Source: Tellurirhabdus rosea (GTDB taxonomy: Bacteria > Bacteroidota > Bacteroidia > Cytophagales > Spirosomataceae). Taken from it: a stretch of DNA of 64,000 bases. A program made the translations under genes and the position numbers. The notes beneath the pieces are model-generated. The model saw only the letters and a program-made list of their open reading frames with translations. It made no database searches and was not told the origin of the DNA. Position 1 is the first letter of the stretch. Every line of letters begins with the position of its first letter. Shown here piece after piece: positions 25,600 to 34,248 of the stretch. The DNA lies in the NCBI RefSeq assembly GCF_026278345.1, contig NZ_CP111085.1:880001-944000 (forward strand). Reading direction: 5' to 3'.

Positions 25600-26652
25600 T
25601 CAAGGCGTGCCGTCGGGCAGGGCTTTTCCGTTGACCAGTGGCACGGACACAACGAATTTGCCTTCCCGTTCCCCGACCCGGATCGGTTCCCTTGTCAGAA
25701 ATTGGTAGAGTGCTTTCAGATTTTTCAGGCCCTGCTGGTTAGAGGTTTCCACGTTCTGCTTCTGCTGGAGGCCATTTTCAACCGTCAGATGGTGATCGGC
25801 CGTATACACCCGAATATGCAGCGGATGGGCGGCATTGGCGGTGTTGTGTTTGAGCGCATTCTCCACCAGACTCTGAATCGTGAGCGGAACAATCTGTTTG
25901 TCGGCGTCTTCATCCGTGATGTTCACCTCAATCTGGAGCGACCCGTTGAAGCGGGTTTTCAGCAGAAAAATGTAGTTTTTGACAAAGTCCAGTTCCGTAC
26001 TGAGGCTGACGAGGTCTTTGTCCTTGTGTTGCAGCACGTACCGGAACACCTTGGACAACTGCCGCAGAAACTGCGAAGCCAGCTCCGGATTTTCATGAAT
26101 CAGCCCGTCGAGGGACGACAGGCTGTTGAACAGAAAATGCGGATTCAGCTGGTTTTTGAGGTTATCAAACTGCACCTGCGCCTTTTCCTGCTCCAGCCGG
26201 GCGGCCCGCACGGCATCCTCTTTCCAGCGGATCAGGAAGTGCTCGGCAATCAGGGCGGCATTGATCAGAAAAATGGCAAACAGAACCACCAGGACCAGCA
26301 GCACCAGCGTCGGACGGGTCAGATGGGCCTCAATGCCCGGAAGAAGGGGCAACACAATCAGATTGCCGAGTCCGAACAGAATCGTCGCAAACACTTTACT
26401 GACAGAAATCTGAATAAACAGCCGCCACCAAAGGTGTTTTTCCAGTGGCAGCCACCGGTTCAGGGTGCGATGAATAACTTCCGTCACGCCCCATCCGACC
26501 AGGATCATGCCGGTGGTGGCCGTGAAATCAAGGAGGTGCCAGCCCCAGTCTACCTCCGGCAGGGCCACTTCGCGGACGATCACCAGCCCGAAGGAGAAGG
26601 TCAGAAAGACCGCCAGAAAAATCTTGTTGCGAAGGGTCCAGAACGCTTTCAT
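25600..26652 (-). CDS. LytS/YehU-type sensor histidine kinase
   Basis: 350 residues. Four hydrophobic helices (about 10-30, 40-58, 78-104, 114-138) are followed by a short linker helix and a His_kinase domain with phosphoacceptor His172 in NQLNPHFLFNSL. The N box is QSLVENALKHN near 262. The later glycine-rich box is weak (NQQGLKNLKALY). Only 2 bp separate it from the upstream ABC ATPase gene, so it is the last gene of the exporter operon. The expected partner regulator is at 23183-23983. Confidence 0.94.
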   Translation of the reverse strand: MKAFWTLRNKIFLAVFLTFSFGLVIVREVALPEVDWGWHLLDFTATTGMILVGWGVTEVIHRTLNRWLPLEKHLWWRLFIQISVSKVFATILFGLGNLIVLPLLPGIEAHLTRPTLVLLVLVVLFAIFLINAALIAEHFLIRWKEDAVRAARLEQEKAQVQFDNLKNQLNPHFLFNSLSSLDGLIHENPELASQFLRQLSKVFRYVLQHKDKDLVSLSTELDFVKNYIFLLKTRFNGSLQIEVNITDEDADKQIVPLTIQSLVENALKHNTANAAHPLHIRVYTADHHLTVENGLQQKQNVETSNQQGLKNLKALYQFLTREPIRVGEREGKFVVSVPLVNGKALPDGTP

Positions 26653-26654
26653 GC

Positions 26655-27371
26655 TTAACTCGAATGGCCGGACGGCACATATTGCCCGGCGGCGTGGGTG
26701 CTGATGATTTCTCCGTCGCTCATTTCAATCACCCGGTCGCTGCCCGCCGCAAAGTCCGGGTCGTGAGTCACGGCGATGATGGTCTGGTGATTCTCTTTTG
26801 CAATTTCGCGGAAAATATCGAATACAATCTGCGTGTTGGTCTTGTCGAGGTTGCCGGTTGGTTCGTCGCCCATCACGATGGTCGGGTCGTTGATGAGCGC
26901 CCGCGCGATGGCCACCCGCTGCTGCTGTCCGCCCGAGAGCTTTCCCGAAGGTTTCTGCGCAAAATCGCCAAGTCCGATCCGTCGCAGTTTCTCGTACGCC
27001 CGGTGCTCCACCTCCTGCCGCGAGTACCGGCCCAGCTTCAGCCCCGGCAGCATCACGTTCTGCAAAGCCGTAAATTCGGGCAGCAGGAAATGAAACTGGA
27101 AGACAAAACCGAGGTGCTCGTTGCGGAACCGCGACAGGTAATCCTGCGAGCGGCCCGTCAGCGGATCACCGCCGATTTCGAGCGTGCCTTCGTACTCCGT
27201 GTCCATGGTCGAAAGCAGGTACAGCAGCGTCGATTTGCCGCAGCCCGACTTGCCCACAATGGTCAGAAACTCCCCTTTCTGCGCTTCAAACGAAACGTTC
27301 TTCAGCACCTGAAACTTTTCGGGGTCGTAGAAATATTTGGTGAGGCCGGAAGCCTTTAATACCGGAGTCAT
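26655..27371 (-). CDS. ABC transporter ATPase (MacB/LolD type)
   Basis: 238 residues. Walker A GKSGCGKS (40-47), signature [15 protein letters not shown] about 144-158, Walker [12 protein letters not shown] about 166-176, and the H-loop AVTHD. The size and sequence suit ATPases that drive FtsX/MacB-type permeases. The partner permease lies upstream on the same strand after a 139-bp gap, and the kinase gene follows by 2 bp. The tripartite exporter it powers is completed by the adaptor and TolC-like genes. Confidence 0.95.
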   Translation of the reverse strand: MTPVLKASGLTKYFYDPEKFQVLKNVSFEAQKGEFLTIVGKSGCGKSTLLYLLSTMDTEYEGTLEIGGDPLTGRSQDYLSRFRNEHLGFVFQFHFLLPEFTALQNVMLPGLKLGRYSRQEVEHRAYEKLRRIGLGDFAQKPSGKLSGGQQQRVAIARALINDPTIVMGDEPTGNLDKTNTQIVFDIFREIAKENHQTIIAVTHDPDFAAGSDRVIEMSDGEIISTHAAGQYVPSGHSS

Positions 27372-27510
27372 ATCGTCTTGAACTGGGATTTATACTGATT
27401 TGATTGATTTACAGGAGGAGCCGGTCACTCCGCTCAGGCATTCTGTATTCTTCCGTCCAGACTAGTCATAGTGAATCATTATAATCACCGTAAATCAAAG
27501 TTCATGACAA

Positions 27511-28767
27511 TTACCCCCGCAGAATCGCCACCGGATCGACAGCCGACGCTTTTTTGGACGGAAAATAGCCCGCCAGCACGGTGGTCGTCACGCCGAACAC
27601 CAGCCCCATGACGTAGTATTTCGGATCAAACAGGACTGGGAACGTCTTCAGGCTCATAAAATCCCCGGCATCGAACGGCGTGATGGACAGCAGATAACTC
27701 AGTCCGAAGCCAATCAGCAGGCCCAGCACCCCACCCATGAGTCCGATGATGATCGCCTGCAGCAGAAAGATGCCGACAATATCACTTCCCTGAAAACCCG
27801 TGGCTTTCAGAATCGCGATGTCCTTGATCTTGTTGATGACGTTCATGTTCATGATGTTATAAATCCCGAACCCGGCCACCACGAGCAAGGTCAGCGAAAC
27901 CACAAATGTCATCACGTTCCGGATTTTTTCGCCCGCCAGAATGGCCGTGTTGGCCGTCGCCCAGTCTTCGGTGTAGTACCCGTACAACCGGTGCAGCTGC
28001 CGGCTGTAAGTCAGCGCCTCCAGCGGGTCTTTCATCTTGACGTGCACGTCGGTGATGTAGCTTTTGTCTTTGCCGAGCATCTCCTGAACGGTGGCGATGC
28101 TGGCGTAGCTTTTGATGTTATCGACGGTGCCGATTCCGAAACTGAACGTTCCGACCACGCGCAGAATCAGTGTCCCGCCCGTCGGGGTTGTTACGCTCAC
28201 CTTGTCGCCCGCCCGGACGTTCAGCTTCCGGGCCAGGACGCTGCCCATGATGAGGCCGTTGGGATTGGTTTGCAGCGCGGTGAGGCTGCCGGACTTGAGG
28301 CGGGGTTTGAGGTCGTACAGCCGGTCTTCCCGCTCGATGTCCACTCCCGCCACGGTGCCCGAAATCTGAATCGGACCGTTGTTGTAGAAAACCTGCGTGC
28401 TGACCTGCGGCGAAACGCCCAGCACCTGCGGGTCCGCTTCAATCCGCCGGGCGATCAGCAGGCCGTTCTTGAGCTTCGCCGACTGGTCTTTGGGCTTCTG
28501 GTGGTACACGACGTTGAACTGCCCGTCGCCGGGACGCAGTTCATCCAGCAGGGTCGGGCGCTGGGTGTTTACTTCGTTGTACATCCGGACGTGCGGGCTG
28601 GCATCCAGCGCCGAGTCTTCCAGAAACTGGTTGACTCCCTGCATGAACGAGATCATCGTAATGAACATCGCAATCCCGAAGGTCACGCCCAGCATCGCCA
28701 CCAGCGTCTGGCGCTTTCGGGCCAGCAGGTGCGTCCGGGCAATCTGGGAGGTTAGTCGAAAGTCCAT
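27511..28767 (-). CDS. ABC transporter permease of the MacB/FtsX family
   Basis: 418 residues: an N-terminal helix (TLVAMLGVTFGIAMFITMIS, about 19-38), a large periplasmic domain (about 40-280), then three helices (VMTFVVSLTLLVVAGFGIYN about 288-307; a second about 335-365; a third about 388-405). It ends in the usual PSKKASAVDPVAILRG. This is the four-helix mechanotransmission type of permease used to push substrates through a TolC pore. Stop and start are one base from the adaptor gene, indicating co-translation. Confidence 0.94.
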   Translation of the reverse strand: MDFRLTSQIARTHLLARKRQTLVAMLGVTFGIAMFITMISFMQGVNQFLEDSALDASPHVRMYNEVNTQRPTLLDELRPGDGQFNVVYHQKPKDQSAKLKNGLLIARRIEADPQVLGVSPQVSTQVFYNNGPIQISGTVAGVDIEREDRLYDLKPRLKSGSLTALQTNPNGLIMGSVLARKLNVRAGDKVSVTTPTGGTLILRVVGTFSFGIGTVDNIKSYASIATVQEMLGKDKSYITDVHVKMKDPLEALTYSRQLHRLYGYYTEDWATANTAILAGEKIRNVMTFVVSLTLLVVAGFGIYNIMNMNVINKIKDIAILKATGFQGSDIVGIFLLQAIIIGLMGGVLGLLIGFGLSYLLSITPFDAGDFMSLKTFPVLFDPKYYVMGLVFGVTTTVLAGYFPSKKASAVDPVAILRG

Positions 28768-28768
28768 A

Positions 28769-29857
28769 TCAGTTCGCCGGTAATACGACCGAGGTTTCGG
28801 TCAGGCCACCCTTTACTTCCACAAGTTCAAAATTTTCGGCGCCTTTGGAGAAGCGGATTTTCCTTTTTTCGCCCTTCTCTTCCACCCAGACGCTGTCCGT
28901 ACCAACCACATAAGCTTTCGGAATCGTCAGGACGCGGCGGGTGGGCTGGGTCACGATGTTGGCTTCGACGGTCAGGCCGTAATAATTATCCGGCTGGGCA
29001 CCTTCAAACTCGGCATCGACGCGGAACGACTGGTCGGTCCGGTTCAGTTTCGGGTAAATTTTCGTCACCCGGGCTTTGAACGTTTTGTTGAGGTACACAT
29101 CCGCTTTGATCAGCACCTCCTGCCCCGGGCGGATTTTTCCAAAATCGCTTTCGTCCACCGCCAGTTGGGCATACACCTTGCCGCCGCTGCCCACCAGCGC
29201 CAGTTGGTCGTTCCGCCGCACAAAGTCGCCCGGCTGTTTGTACACCTCGTACACCCGGCCCGCCTCAAAGCTGGTCAGGCGGGTGTTCCGGTCGTCCTGA
29301 CGACTGACGACGTACTGCGAACGGGCATTCTGCAGATCCACATTCAACTGGCGACGGGTGCGCTGCAAAGCCGCCCGGCGGGCCTGATAATCGTTGCGGG
29401 TGGTCTGGTAGGCCAGCTGCGCCCGTTCGAGTTCGGCTTTGGATGTGGCGTTCTGTTCGTACAGGTCGCGGAAGCGGACGTAGTTGGTCGAATCGTTCTC
29501 CAGTCGGGTACGGACCGAGCGGACCTGCGCCTCCAGTTCGGCCAGCACCGGCGAATCGCCGCCCAGATTGGCTTCGGTTTGCCGGTACACAGTTTCGGCG
29601 GCCTGTTGGCGGGCATCCTGCGCGACGCTTTCCAGCACAAACAGCAGCTGGTTTCGCCCCACCGAATCCCCTTCGCTGACCAGTCGCTTCAGCAGCACGC
29701 CTTCCGCATTAGCGACGATTTTGTATTCGTTCCGGGGATAAATTCTGCCGGAGGCGTACACCGCTTCGGTAAGCTCCTTCACGGCCGGTTTCTGGCCTTC
29801 CGGCCCCTTCTGACAGGCCGCCAGCGCCAGCAGTATAACGAGATGACTAGGTTTCAT
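28769..29857 (-). CDS. Lipid-anchored periplasmic adaptor of an ABC exporter (MacA/HlyD type)
   Basis: 362 residues. The lipoprotein signal is MKPSHLVILLALAACQKG, with Cys15 as the lipidated residue. A lipoyl-like half follows (EGVLLKRLVSEGDSVGRNQL), then a long coiled-coil hairpin (about 85-185), the second half (YEVYKQPGDFVRRNDQLALV) and beta domains. It should bridge the permease and the TolC-like channel. The gene lies between them; a 178-bp gap with an inverted pair of repeats separates it from the channel gene. Confidence 0.93.
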   Translation of the reverse strand: MKPSHLVILLALAACQKGPEGQKPAVKELTEAVYASGRIYPRNEYKIVANAEGVLLKRLVSEGDSVGRNQLLFVLESVAQDARQQAAETVYRQTEANLGGDSPVLAELEAQVRSVRTRLENDSTNYVRFRDLYEQNATSKAELERAQLAYQTTRNDYQARRAALQRTRRQLNVDLQNARSQYVVSRQDDRNTRLTSFEAGRVYEVYKQPGDFVRRNDQLALVGSGGKVYAQLAVDESDFGKIRPGQEVLIKADVYLNKTFKARVTKIYPKLNRTDQSFRVDAEFEGAQPDNYYGLTVEANIVTQPTRRVLTIPKAYVVGTDSVWVEEKGEKRKIRFSKGAENFELVEVKGGLTETSVVLPAN

Positions 29858-29884
29858 GAATACAAGCGTTATTTCTTAAAATCG

Positions 29885-29916
29885 CCCTGTCAGTGGCCGC
29901 AGGCCCTGACAGGGGC
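29885..29916 (-). repeat. 32-bp palindromic element, copy 1
   Basis: Begins CCCTGTCAG and ends CCTGACAGGGGC, so it can fold on itself. Copy 2 at 30029-30060 is in the opposite orientation and matches in 29 of 32 positions. Together they bracket the gap between the TolC-like gene and the adaptor gene. Confidence 0.8.
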
Positions 29917-30028
29917 TAAAAATTCATCTTAGATACCCTTTCAGCGGTTTTAAACCCAAATTAACCACCCTGACTTCCTCTTCCCCGCCCAAACCAGCCA
30001 CGGCGGCGATGACTGTTCTTCCCGCCCG

Positions 30029-30060
30029 GCCCCTGTCAGGGTCTGCGACCGCTGACAGGG
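30029..30060 (+). repeat. 32-bp palindromic element, copy 2, containing the end of the tolC-like gene
   Basis: Inverted relative to copy 1, three mismatches. The last codons and the stop codon (30036-30038) of the TolC-like gene lie within it, so the C-terminal residues LPVSGRRP are repeat-encoded. Confidence 0.8.
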
Positions 30061-31364
30061 AGGGAACTCCGAATCTGCAAAATCGTCCGGTTGACCAGTA
30101 CATTCGATAACGTCGTCAGATACCGGTTCTGGGCGCTCAGGGCTTCGTTAAACACATTCAGGTACTGGTCATACGCATAAACGCCTGCGCGGTACTTAAT
30201 CAGGGCAATGCGCGTATTCTGTTCGCTCAGATCAAACTGACGGCGGTTCAGGTCCAGCGAGCGAACGGCCTGGTTGTAGCTGTTGCGAACATCGGCATTG
30301 TCCACCGCCATTCGGTTCCGTTCCACCGCCAGCTCCGTTTCCGCCTGCTGAATCCGCAGGCGGGCGCGGGTCATGCCCGCTTTTCGCGCCCCTCCGCTGT
30401 AGATCGGCACGTTGAACTGTAAGCCGACCACGCCAATGGAAAACCACGGCTCATTGAAGTCAAAAAAATTGAACTCCCGCCGCTGGGCCTGTTCGGAAAA
30501 ACGGCCGTACACCGCAAGCGTCGGCAGCCGCAGCGCCCGTTCGCGGTCCAGTTGCAGGCGGTAATAGTCCAGTTGAGCGCGGCGAAGCGTCACCCCCGGG
30601 CGCTCGTTGAGTTCGGCCGGGCTGACGTCGTCGGCCGCCCAGTCGGTAGCCCGCTGGGCCAGGACCAGCGAGTCTTCCAGCGAAAGCCCCAGCAAAAACT
30701 TCAATTGGTTGACATTCCGCTGAAAGTTCAGTTCATTCTGCGCCACCACATCCAGCTGCGCCAGCTGCACCGACAGCAGCCGGTTGTATTCGAGCGGTTC
30801 AATGAGGCCCTTATCCAGACGCCCGCGGGCGATGGTCACGATGGTATCGGTGCTGGCCACGTTGCGGCGGGCAAGTTCGATGGCGGCGCGGGTCAGCAGG
30901 GCGGCGTGGTAGAAGCGGGCGGTCTGGGTGGCAATGTCGTCCTGCAGCACCAGATTTTGCAGGTCGATCAGTTGCAGATTCTGCTCCGTCAGGCTCTGGT
31001 CTACCCGGGCCGGTTTGTTCAGCAGCGGGGCCGTCACTTCCAAGCCCGCCTGAAGGTTGTAAGGAACCCCAAACTGAATGCGGCGGAACTCGCCGGGACT
31101 GCCGCCGAGAAACTCCGCCGGAATCAGCTGGATGGGCAGCGCGTAGTTGTAATCCAGGTTGGTAAAGGCCCGGGCCGTCGGCAGCAGCGCCGCGCGGCTG
31201 GAGACCCGCTGCAAATCCTGAACTGCCCGGTTCTGGCGGGCGATGGTCAGGTCCGGGGCCTTCTGGCTGGCCAGCGCCACCGCCTCCTGAACCGAGGTCA
31301 GTACGGTCTGGGCATAGGCAGACCCGGTCGTTAGCAGCAGAAGTAAAATCAGAAACCGTTTCAT
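30036..31364 (-). CDS. TolC-family outer-membrane efflux protein
   Basis: 442 residues from MKRFLILLLLLTTGSAYAQ, a clean signal peptide (cleavage after AQ about residue 19). Two repeats of the outer-membrane efflux fold follow, each a long coiled coil plus barrel strands, with conserved LDYNYALPIQLIP and VGLQFNVPIYSGG segments. First gene of the exporter operon (channel, adaptor, permease, ATPase, kinase). The last eight residues are encoded by a dispersed repeat, so the native C-terminus may have been replaced. I used 31364; an upstream ATG adds 14 residues before the signal peptide. Confidence 0.93.
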   Translation of the reverse strand: MKRFLILLLLLTTGSAYAQTVLTSVQEAVALASQKAPDLTIARQNRAVQDLQRVSSRAALLPTARAFTNLDYNYALPIQLIPAEFLGGSPGEFRRIQFGVPYNLQAGLEVTAPLLNKPARVDQSLTEQNLQLIDLQNLVLQDDIATQTARFYHAALLTRAAIELARRNVASTDTIVTIARGRLDKGLIEPLEYNRLLSVQLAQLDVVAQNELNFQRNVNQLKFLLGLSLEDSLVLAQRATDWAADDVSPAELNERPGVTLRRAQLDYYRLQLDRERALRLPTLAVYGRFSEQAQRREFNFFDFNEPWFSIGVVGLQFNVPIYSGGARKAGMTRARLRIQQAETELAVERNRMAVDNADVRNSYNQAVRSLDLNRRQFDLSEQNTRIALIKYRAGVYAYDQYLNVFNEALSAQNRYLTTLSNVLVNRTILQIRSSLPVSGRRP

Positions 31365-31676
31365 AAACTTATCGGAATGCAGACGCAAAGGAAAAAGACC
31401 GGCCATTGATCGCCCTATTTTTATTCATGAAGCAGAAAAAACGCGGGTTCTTCCGGAAAAAACAGCGCTGAAGCAACCCTTGACCGGATTTGGGAATCAA
31501 ACCGTTGTCGGTCGGCGTAAAGATGCACCGAGCATCCCGCCTCCCGACATGAAGCAACAAATACTAATTCTTGATTTTTGTCAGGTATGAAACGGCTGGC
31601 ATCTCGTCAGGCTCCTGAAACGACGCAGGGGCCGTCGAATCGACGGCCCCTGCTTAGAACGTTTAGCGCGGTAAGT
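31365..31676. other. 312-bp gap between tolC-like gene and tyrA
   Basis: Contains the tyrA terminator (31625-31653) and presumably the exporter promoter on the minus strand. The best -7 candidate there is TTCCTTTG at 31386-31393, one mismatch from TAnnTTTG. No gene seen. Confidence 0.35.
31625..31653 (-). terminator. Hairpin after tyrA
   Basis: GCAGGGGCCGTCGA, one base, TCGACGGCCCCTGC: a perfect 14-bp stem about 25 bp beyond the tyrA stop codon. A T-tract is not evident, so Rho-independent action is uncertain. Confidence 0.55.
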
Positions 31677-32555
31677 TCACCGCTTCTCGATCCCATCCAG
31701 CACCCGCCGGATTTCGTTGGCCCGCATCATGAAGTCGAACGAAGTCTGAATGTCCTCGTCGTCAATGACTTCCTTGAACCGCTGGAGAAAAATGATGAAA
31801 TCGCCGAGCGCCTGCGACACGTTGGCCCGGTTCTGGTGAAAAATCGGGGCCCACATCTGGGGCGAGCTTTTCGCCAGACGAACCGTCGAACTGAAACCCG
31901 TGCTCGCCATGTCGAAGATCGCCTGCTCGTCTTTTTCCTTTTCCAGCACGGTAAGGCCCAGAGCAAAGGCGCTGACGTGGCTCAGGTGCGAGACGTACGC
32001 CAGGTGCAGGTCGTGTTCCTGCGGCGACATGTAGAAGATTTTCATGCCGATATCCCGAAACAGCGCCTCCACCAGTTTGAAACTGTCGGGATGGCTCTTT
32101 TCGCGGTCGCAGATGATGAGGTTCTTGCCCGGCAGCAAATCCCGGAAAGCCGCGCCCGGACCGGAGTTCTCCGTACCGGCCATCGGATGAGCCGCGACAA
32201 ACTGCGCCCGCTTGGGATGGGCGTCCGCCACCCGGCAAAGCTCTTCTTTCGTCGAGCCCAGGTCCACGACCGTAGCGCCTTCCGGCAGCAGGTCCAGCAC
32301 CTTCGGCAGCAGGTCCAGCATCGTGTTCACGGGCGTGGCCAGCACCACCAGATCGCTGTCGGCAACGGCTTCGTCCAGCGGCCGGATTTCGTCCACGATG
32401 CCCTTGGCCAGCGCCAGTTGCCCGTGTACCACCGACGCATCGACGCCCAGAAAGCTGATTTTCGGGTATTTCTCCCGCACGGCCAGCGCAAACGAGCCGC
32501 CCAGCAGCCCGATTCCAACGATGGTTACGACCATTTTGTTGTCATGCGTTTTCAT
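31677..32555 (-). CDS. tyrA: Prephenate dehydrogenase
   Basis: NAD(P)-dependent oxidative decarboxylation of prephenate on the way to tyrosine. 292 residues. The Rossmann start is VVTIVGIGLLGGSFALAVRE (9-28). Then VVDLGSTKEEL and the catalytic-site stretch HPMAGTENSGPGAA (His in HPMAG), followed by the helical dimerisation half. I use the ATG at 32555, whose ATGA overlaps the stop codon of the upstream ferritin-like gene; a second start seven codons later is also possible. No ACT domain is present. Confidence 0.93.
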   Translation of the reverse strand: MKTHDNKMVVTIVGIGLLGGSFALAVREKYPKISFLGVDASVVHGQLALAKGIVDEIRPLDEAVADSDLVVLATPVNTMLDLLPKVLDLLPEGATVVDLGSTKEELCRVADAHPKRAQFVAAHPMAGTENSGPGAAFRDLLPGKNLIICDREKSHPDSFKLVEALFRDIGMKIFYMSPQEHDLHLAYVSHLSHVSAFALGLTVLEKEKDEQAIFDMASTGFSSTVRLAKSSPQMWAPIFHQNRANVSQALGDFIIFLQRFKEVIDDEDIQTSFDFMMRANEIRRVLDGIEKR

Positions 32556-33178
32556 GCGGCCATTGATTCCGGTTGAACGGTTTTGCTTACGTTGTTCATC
32601 CACTCGGCAAACAGGTCTTTTTCGATAGCTACCGCCCGGTCGGCGTGAACCTGCCAGTCGCCGAAGTAAGTTTCCATTTGCCGCAGCATTTCGGCCAGAT
32701 GCCCTTCCTCCTCTACAATGATGGATTTTACCTGTACGCGGCTCCCGGCGGCGTTCAGGGCGTCCTGGTAGATCGGGTACAGTTCGTCGGCGCGTACTTC
32801 GATGGCGTAGGTCACCAGCAGGTAAGCGGCGTATTTCAGTTCGGTCCCGGACAGCTTCATCGCCTTTTTCAGGTAGCGACACACCTGAACGTCCAGCCGG
32901 TTGAGGTAGGCGTGGCTTTCCACCGGGGCCAGCAGGTAAGCGGGTTCGTAGGTCGGGCAGGCGGCTTCGTCCAGTTTCAGAATCTGTTTTTTGAGGTAAT
33001 AGGCGTGGCGGGCTTCCTCGGCAGCATGCTTCAGCATCAGCAGGTCCACCCGCACCTTATCTTCGGCGGCGGCAATCTTGCGGGCACCGGTATTTTCCAT
33101 CATCGAGAGCGTGTTCAGCCAGCGGCTATGCAGGTCGTTGTCGGCCACCAGTTGGGCAATCAATTCAGCAGTATTCAT
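32552..33178 (-). CDS. Ferritin-like di-iron-type protein, function unknown
   Basis: 208 residues, all helical. Paired E..H motifs that could bind two metals: LKHAAEEARHAYYLKKQ (about 49-65) and IVEEEGHLAEML (about 152-163), with further acidic residues in TYAIEVRADELYP. This resembles the ferritin-like fold (as in MiaE-type or rubrerythrin-like proteins), but I cannot name the reaction. A four-base ATGA overlap with tyrA shows tight coupling, which is unexpected for a tyrosine pathway gene. Confidence 0.8.
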   Translation of the reverse strand: MNTAELIAQLVADNDLHSRWLNTLSMMENTGARKIAAAEDKVRVDLLMLKHAAEEARHAYYLKKQILKLDEAACPTYEPAYLLAPVESHAYLNRLDVQVCRYLKKAMKLSGTELKYAAYLLVTYAIEVRADELYPIYQDALNAAGSRVQVKSIIVEEEGHLAEMLRQMETYFGDWQVHADRAVAIEKDLFAEWMNNVSKTVQPESMAA

Positions 33179-33311
33179 AGTGAAGGCAAATCTAAGGTGC
33201 GCAAAGATACGGCGGCGGGGCTAATTGTAGCCGAAAAATAAACACCTCCAAAAAGTCCACTTTTCCGATATATTTTAAAGTCAATTTAATCCGTCCGGAA
33301 TGTTATTTTTC

Positions 33312-33319
33312 TATTTTTG
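33312..33319 (+). promoter_or_regulatory. -7 box for the gene at 33357
   Basis: TATTTTTG, a perfect TAnnTTTG match, 37 bp before the start codon. The -33 region is T-rich without an exact TTG. Confidence 0.5.
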
Positions 33320-33356
33320 TATAACCACTAACACTTAACGAACCACATCCGAACGT

Positions 33357-33752
33357 ATGGAACGCGCGAAGAAAAGAGAATTTTACGGCTACGTGGCCAT
33401 CATCGTTATTCTTGCTCTTACCCAGTTGTACAGTGTCTATGTTGCCCACACAGCCAACCTGGCGCTTACCCTCCCCCACTATCTAGGTTTTGCCGCCACG
33501 GGTTTTTCGACCCTGCTGCTTTTTGTGCGGCCGAACTGGGTTTTTTACGCCCTCGGAATCACGCTGGCGCTGGGCGTGGAGAACATCCTCGGCTTTACAC
33601 CCACGCTCGATTTTGTGAGCACCCGTCAGTTTATCGGCAACCTCATCCTGCCGGTCGGGTATCAGCAGTTTTCGATTTACATGCTGCTTGTCTGGGCTTA
33701 TTTCTCGTTCAACCGCCTGCGCCAGATCGGCCAGCTGCTGTTTGTCCGCTAG
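33357..33752 (+). CDS. Four-helix membrane protein, unknown
   Basis: 131 residues with four hydrophobic segments: about 11-28, 38-55, 60-76 and 100-118. Basic residues at the very start (MERAKKREF) suggest a cytoplasmic N-terminus. No conserved motif recognised. It is monocistronic, with its own promoter box and a strong terminator immediately after. Confidence 0.7.
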   Translation: MERAKKREFYGYVAIIVILALTQLYSVYVAHTANLALTLPHYLGFAATGFSTLLLFVRPNWVFYALGITLALGVENILGFTPTLDFVSTRQFIGNLILPVGYQQFSIYMLLVWAYFSFNRLRQIGQLLFVR

Positions 33753-33764
33753 TCATCACCCCAC

Positions 33765-33804
33765 AAAAAAGGCCCGTCACAGTTCGATGTGACGGGCCTT
33801 TTTT
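33765..33804 (+). terminator. Strong terminator after 33752
   Basis: AAAAAAGGCCCGTCAC / GTGACGGGCCTTTTTT, 16-bp stem, 8-nt loop. Confidence 0.9.
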
Positions 33805-33979
33805 GTTGTGGGAAAACGGGTAGAAGACTCCACAGTGACGGTAAAACTTTTTACCCGGATTTCCCGCTTCACGGCGCCAAAACCCGGGTTTTGGACCATA
33901 GCCTAACCCCTTGACTAATTGGCACATTATTTTCCCAACAAAGATGTACGTATACACTAAACACCAATTCTTTCTTATT

Positions 33980-34141
33980 ATGGGAAATCTTCTCTATACC
34001 ATCGCGGTGATTCTGATCATCGTTTGGTTACTTGGCTTTCTGGGTTTTAACAGCTTCGGTTTAGGAAACCTGATTCACGTTCTGCTCGTCATCGCCATCA
34101 TCGCCGTCGTCCTCCGCCTCATCCGCGGACGATCCGTTTAG
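33980..34141 (+). CDS. Lmo0937-family small membrane protein
   Basis: 53 residues: MGNLLYTIAVILIIVWLLGF, a short LGFNSFGLGN turn, then a second helix (IHVLLVIAIIAVVLRLI) and a basic end. This matches the small two-helix Lmo0937 family often induced by stress, whose function is unknown. I start at 33980 rather than at upstream in-frame ATGs because family members begin at this helix. The stop codon is followed after 2 bp by the hairpin at 34.2 kb. Confidence 0.82.
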   Translation: MGNLLYTIAVILIIVWLLGFLGFNSFGLGNLIHVLLVIAIIAVVLRLIRGRSV

Positions 34142-34143
34142 GG

Positions 34144-34245
34144 AGTTAAAAATTAAAAGTTAAGAGTTAAAAGTAGGGCTCCGCTGATTCAGGTTTCTGT
34201 TTCAGCGGAGCCCTACTTTTAACTCTTAACTTTTAATTTTTAACT
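34144..34245. repeat. Perfect heptad-word hairpin between convergent genes
   Basis: Arms 34144-34187 and 34202-34245 are exact reverse complements over 44 bp, with a 14-nt loop. Words in the arm: AGTTAAA, AATTAAA, AGTTAAG, AGTTAAA, then AGTAGGGCTCCGCTGA. Core GCGGAGC at 34205-34211. The clearest member of the family; it fills the whole gap between the stop codons of the flanking genes and probably ends both transcripts. Confidence 0.93.
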
Positions 34246-34248
34246 CTT

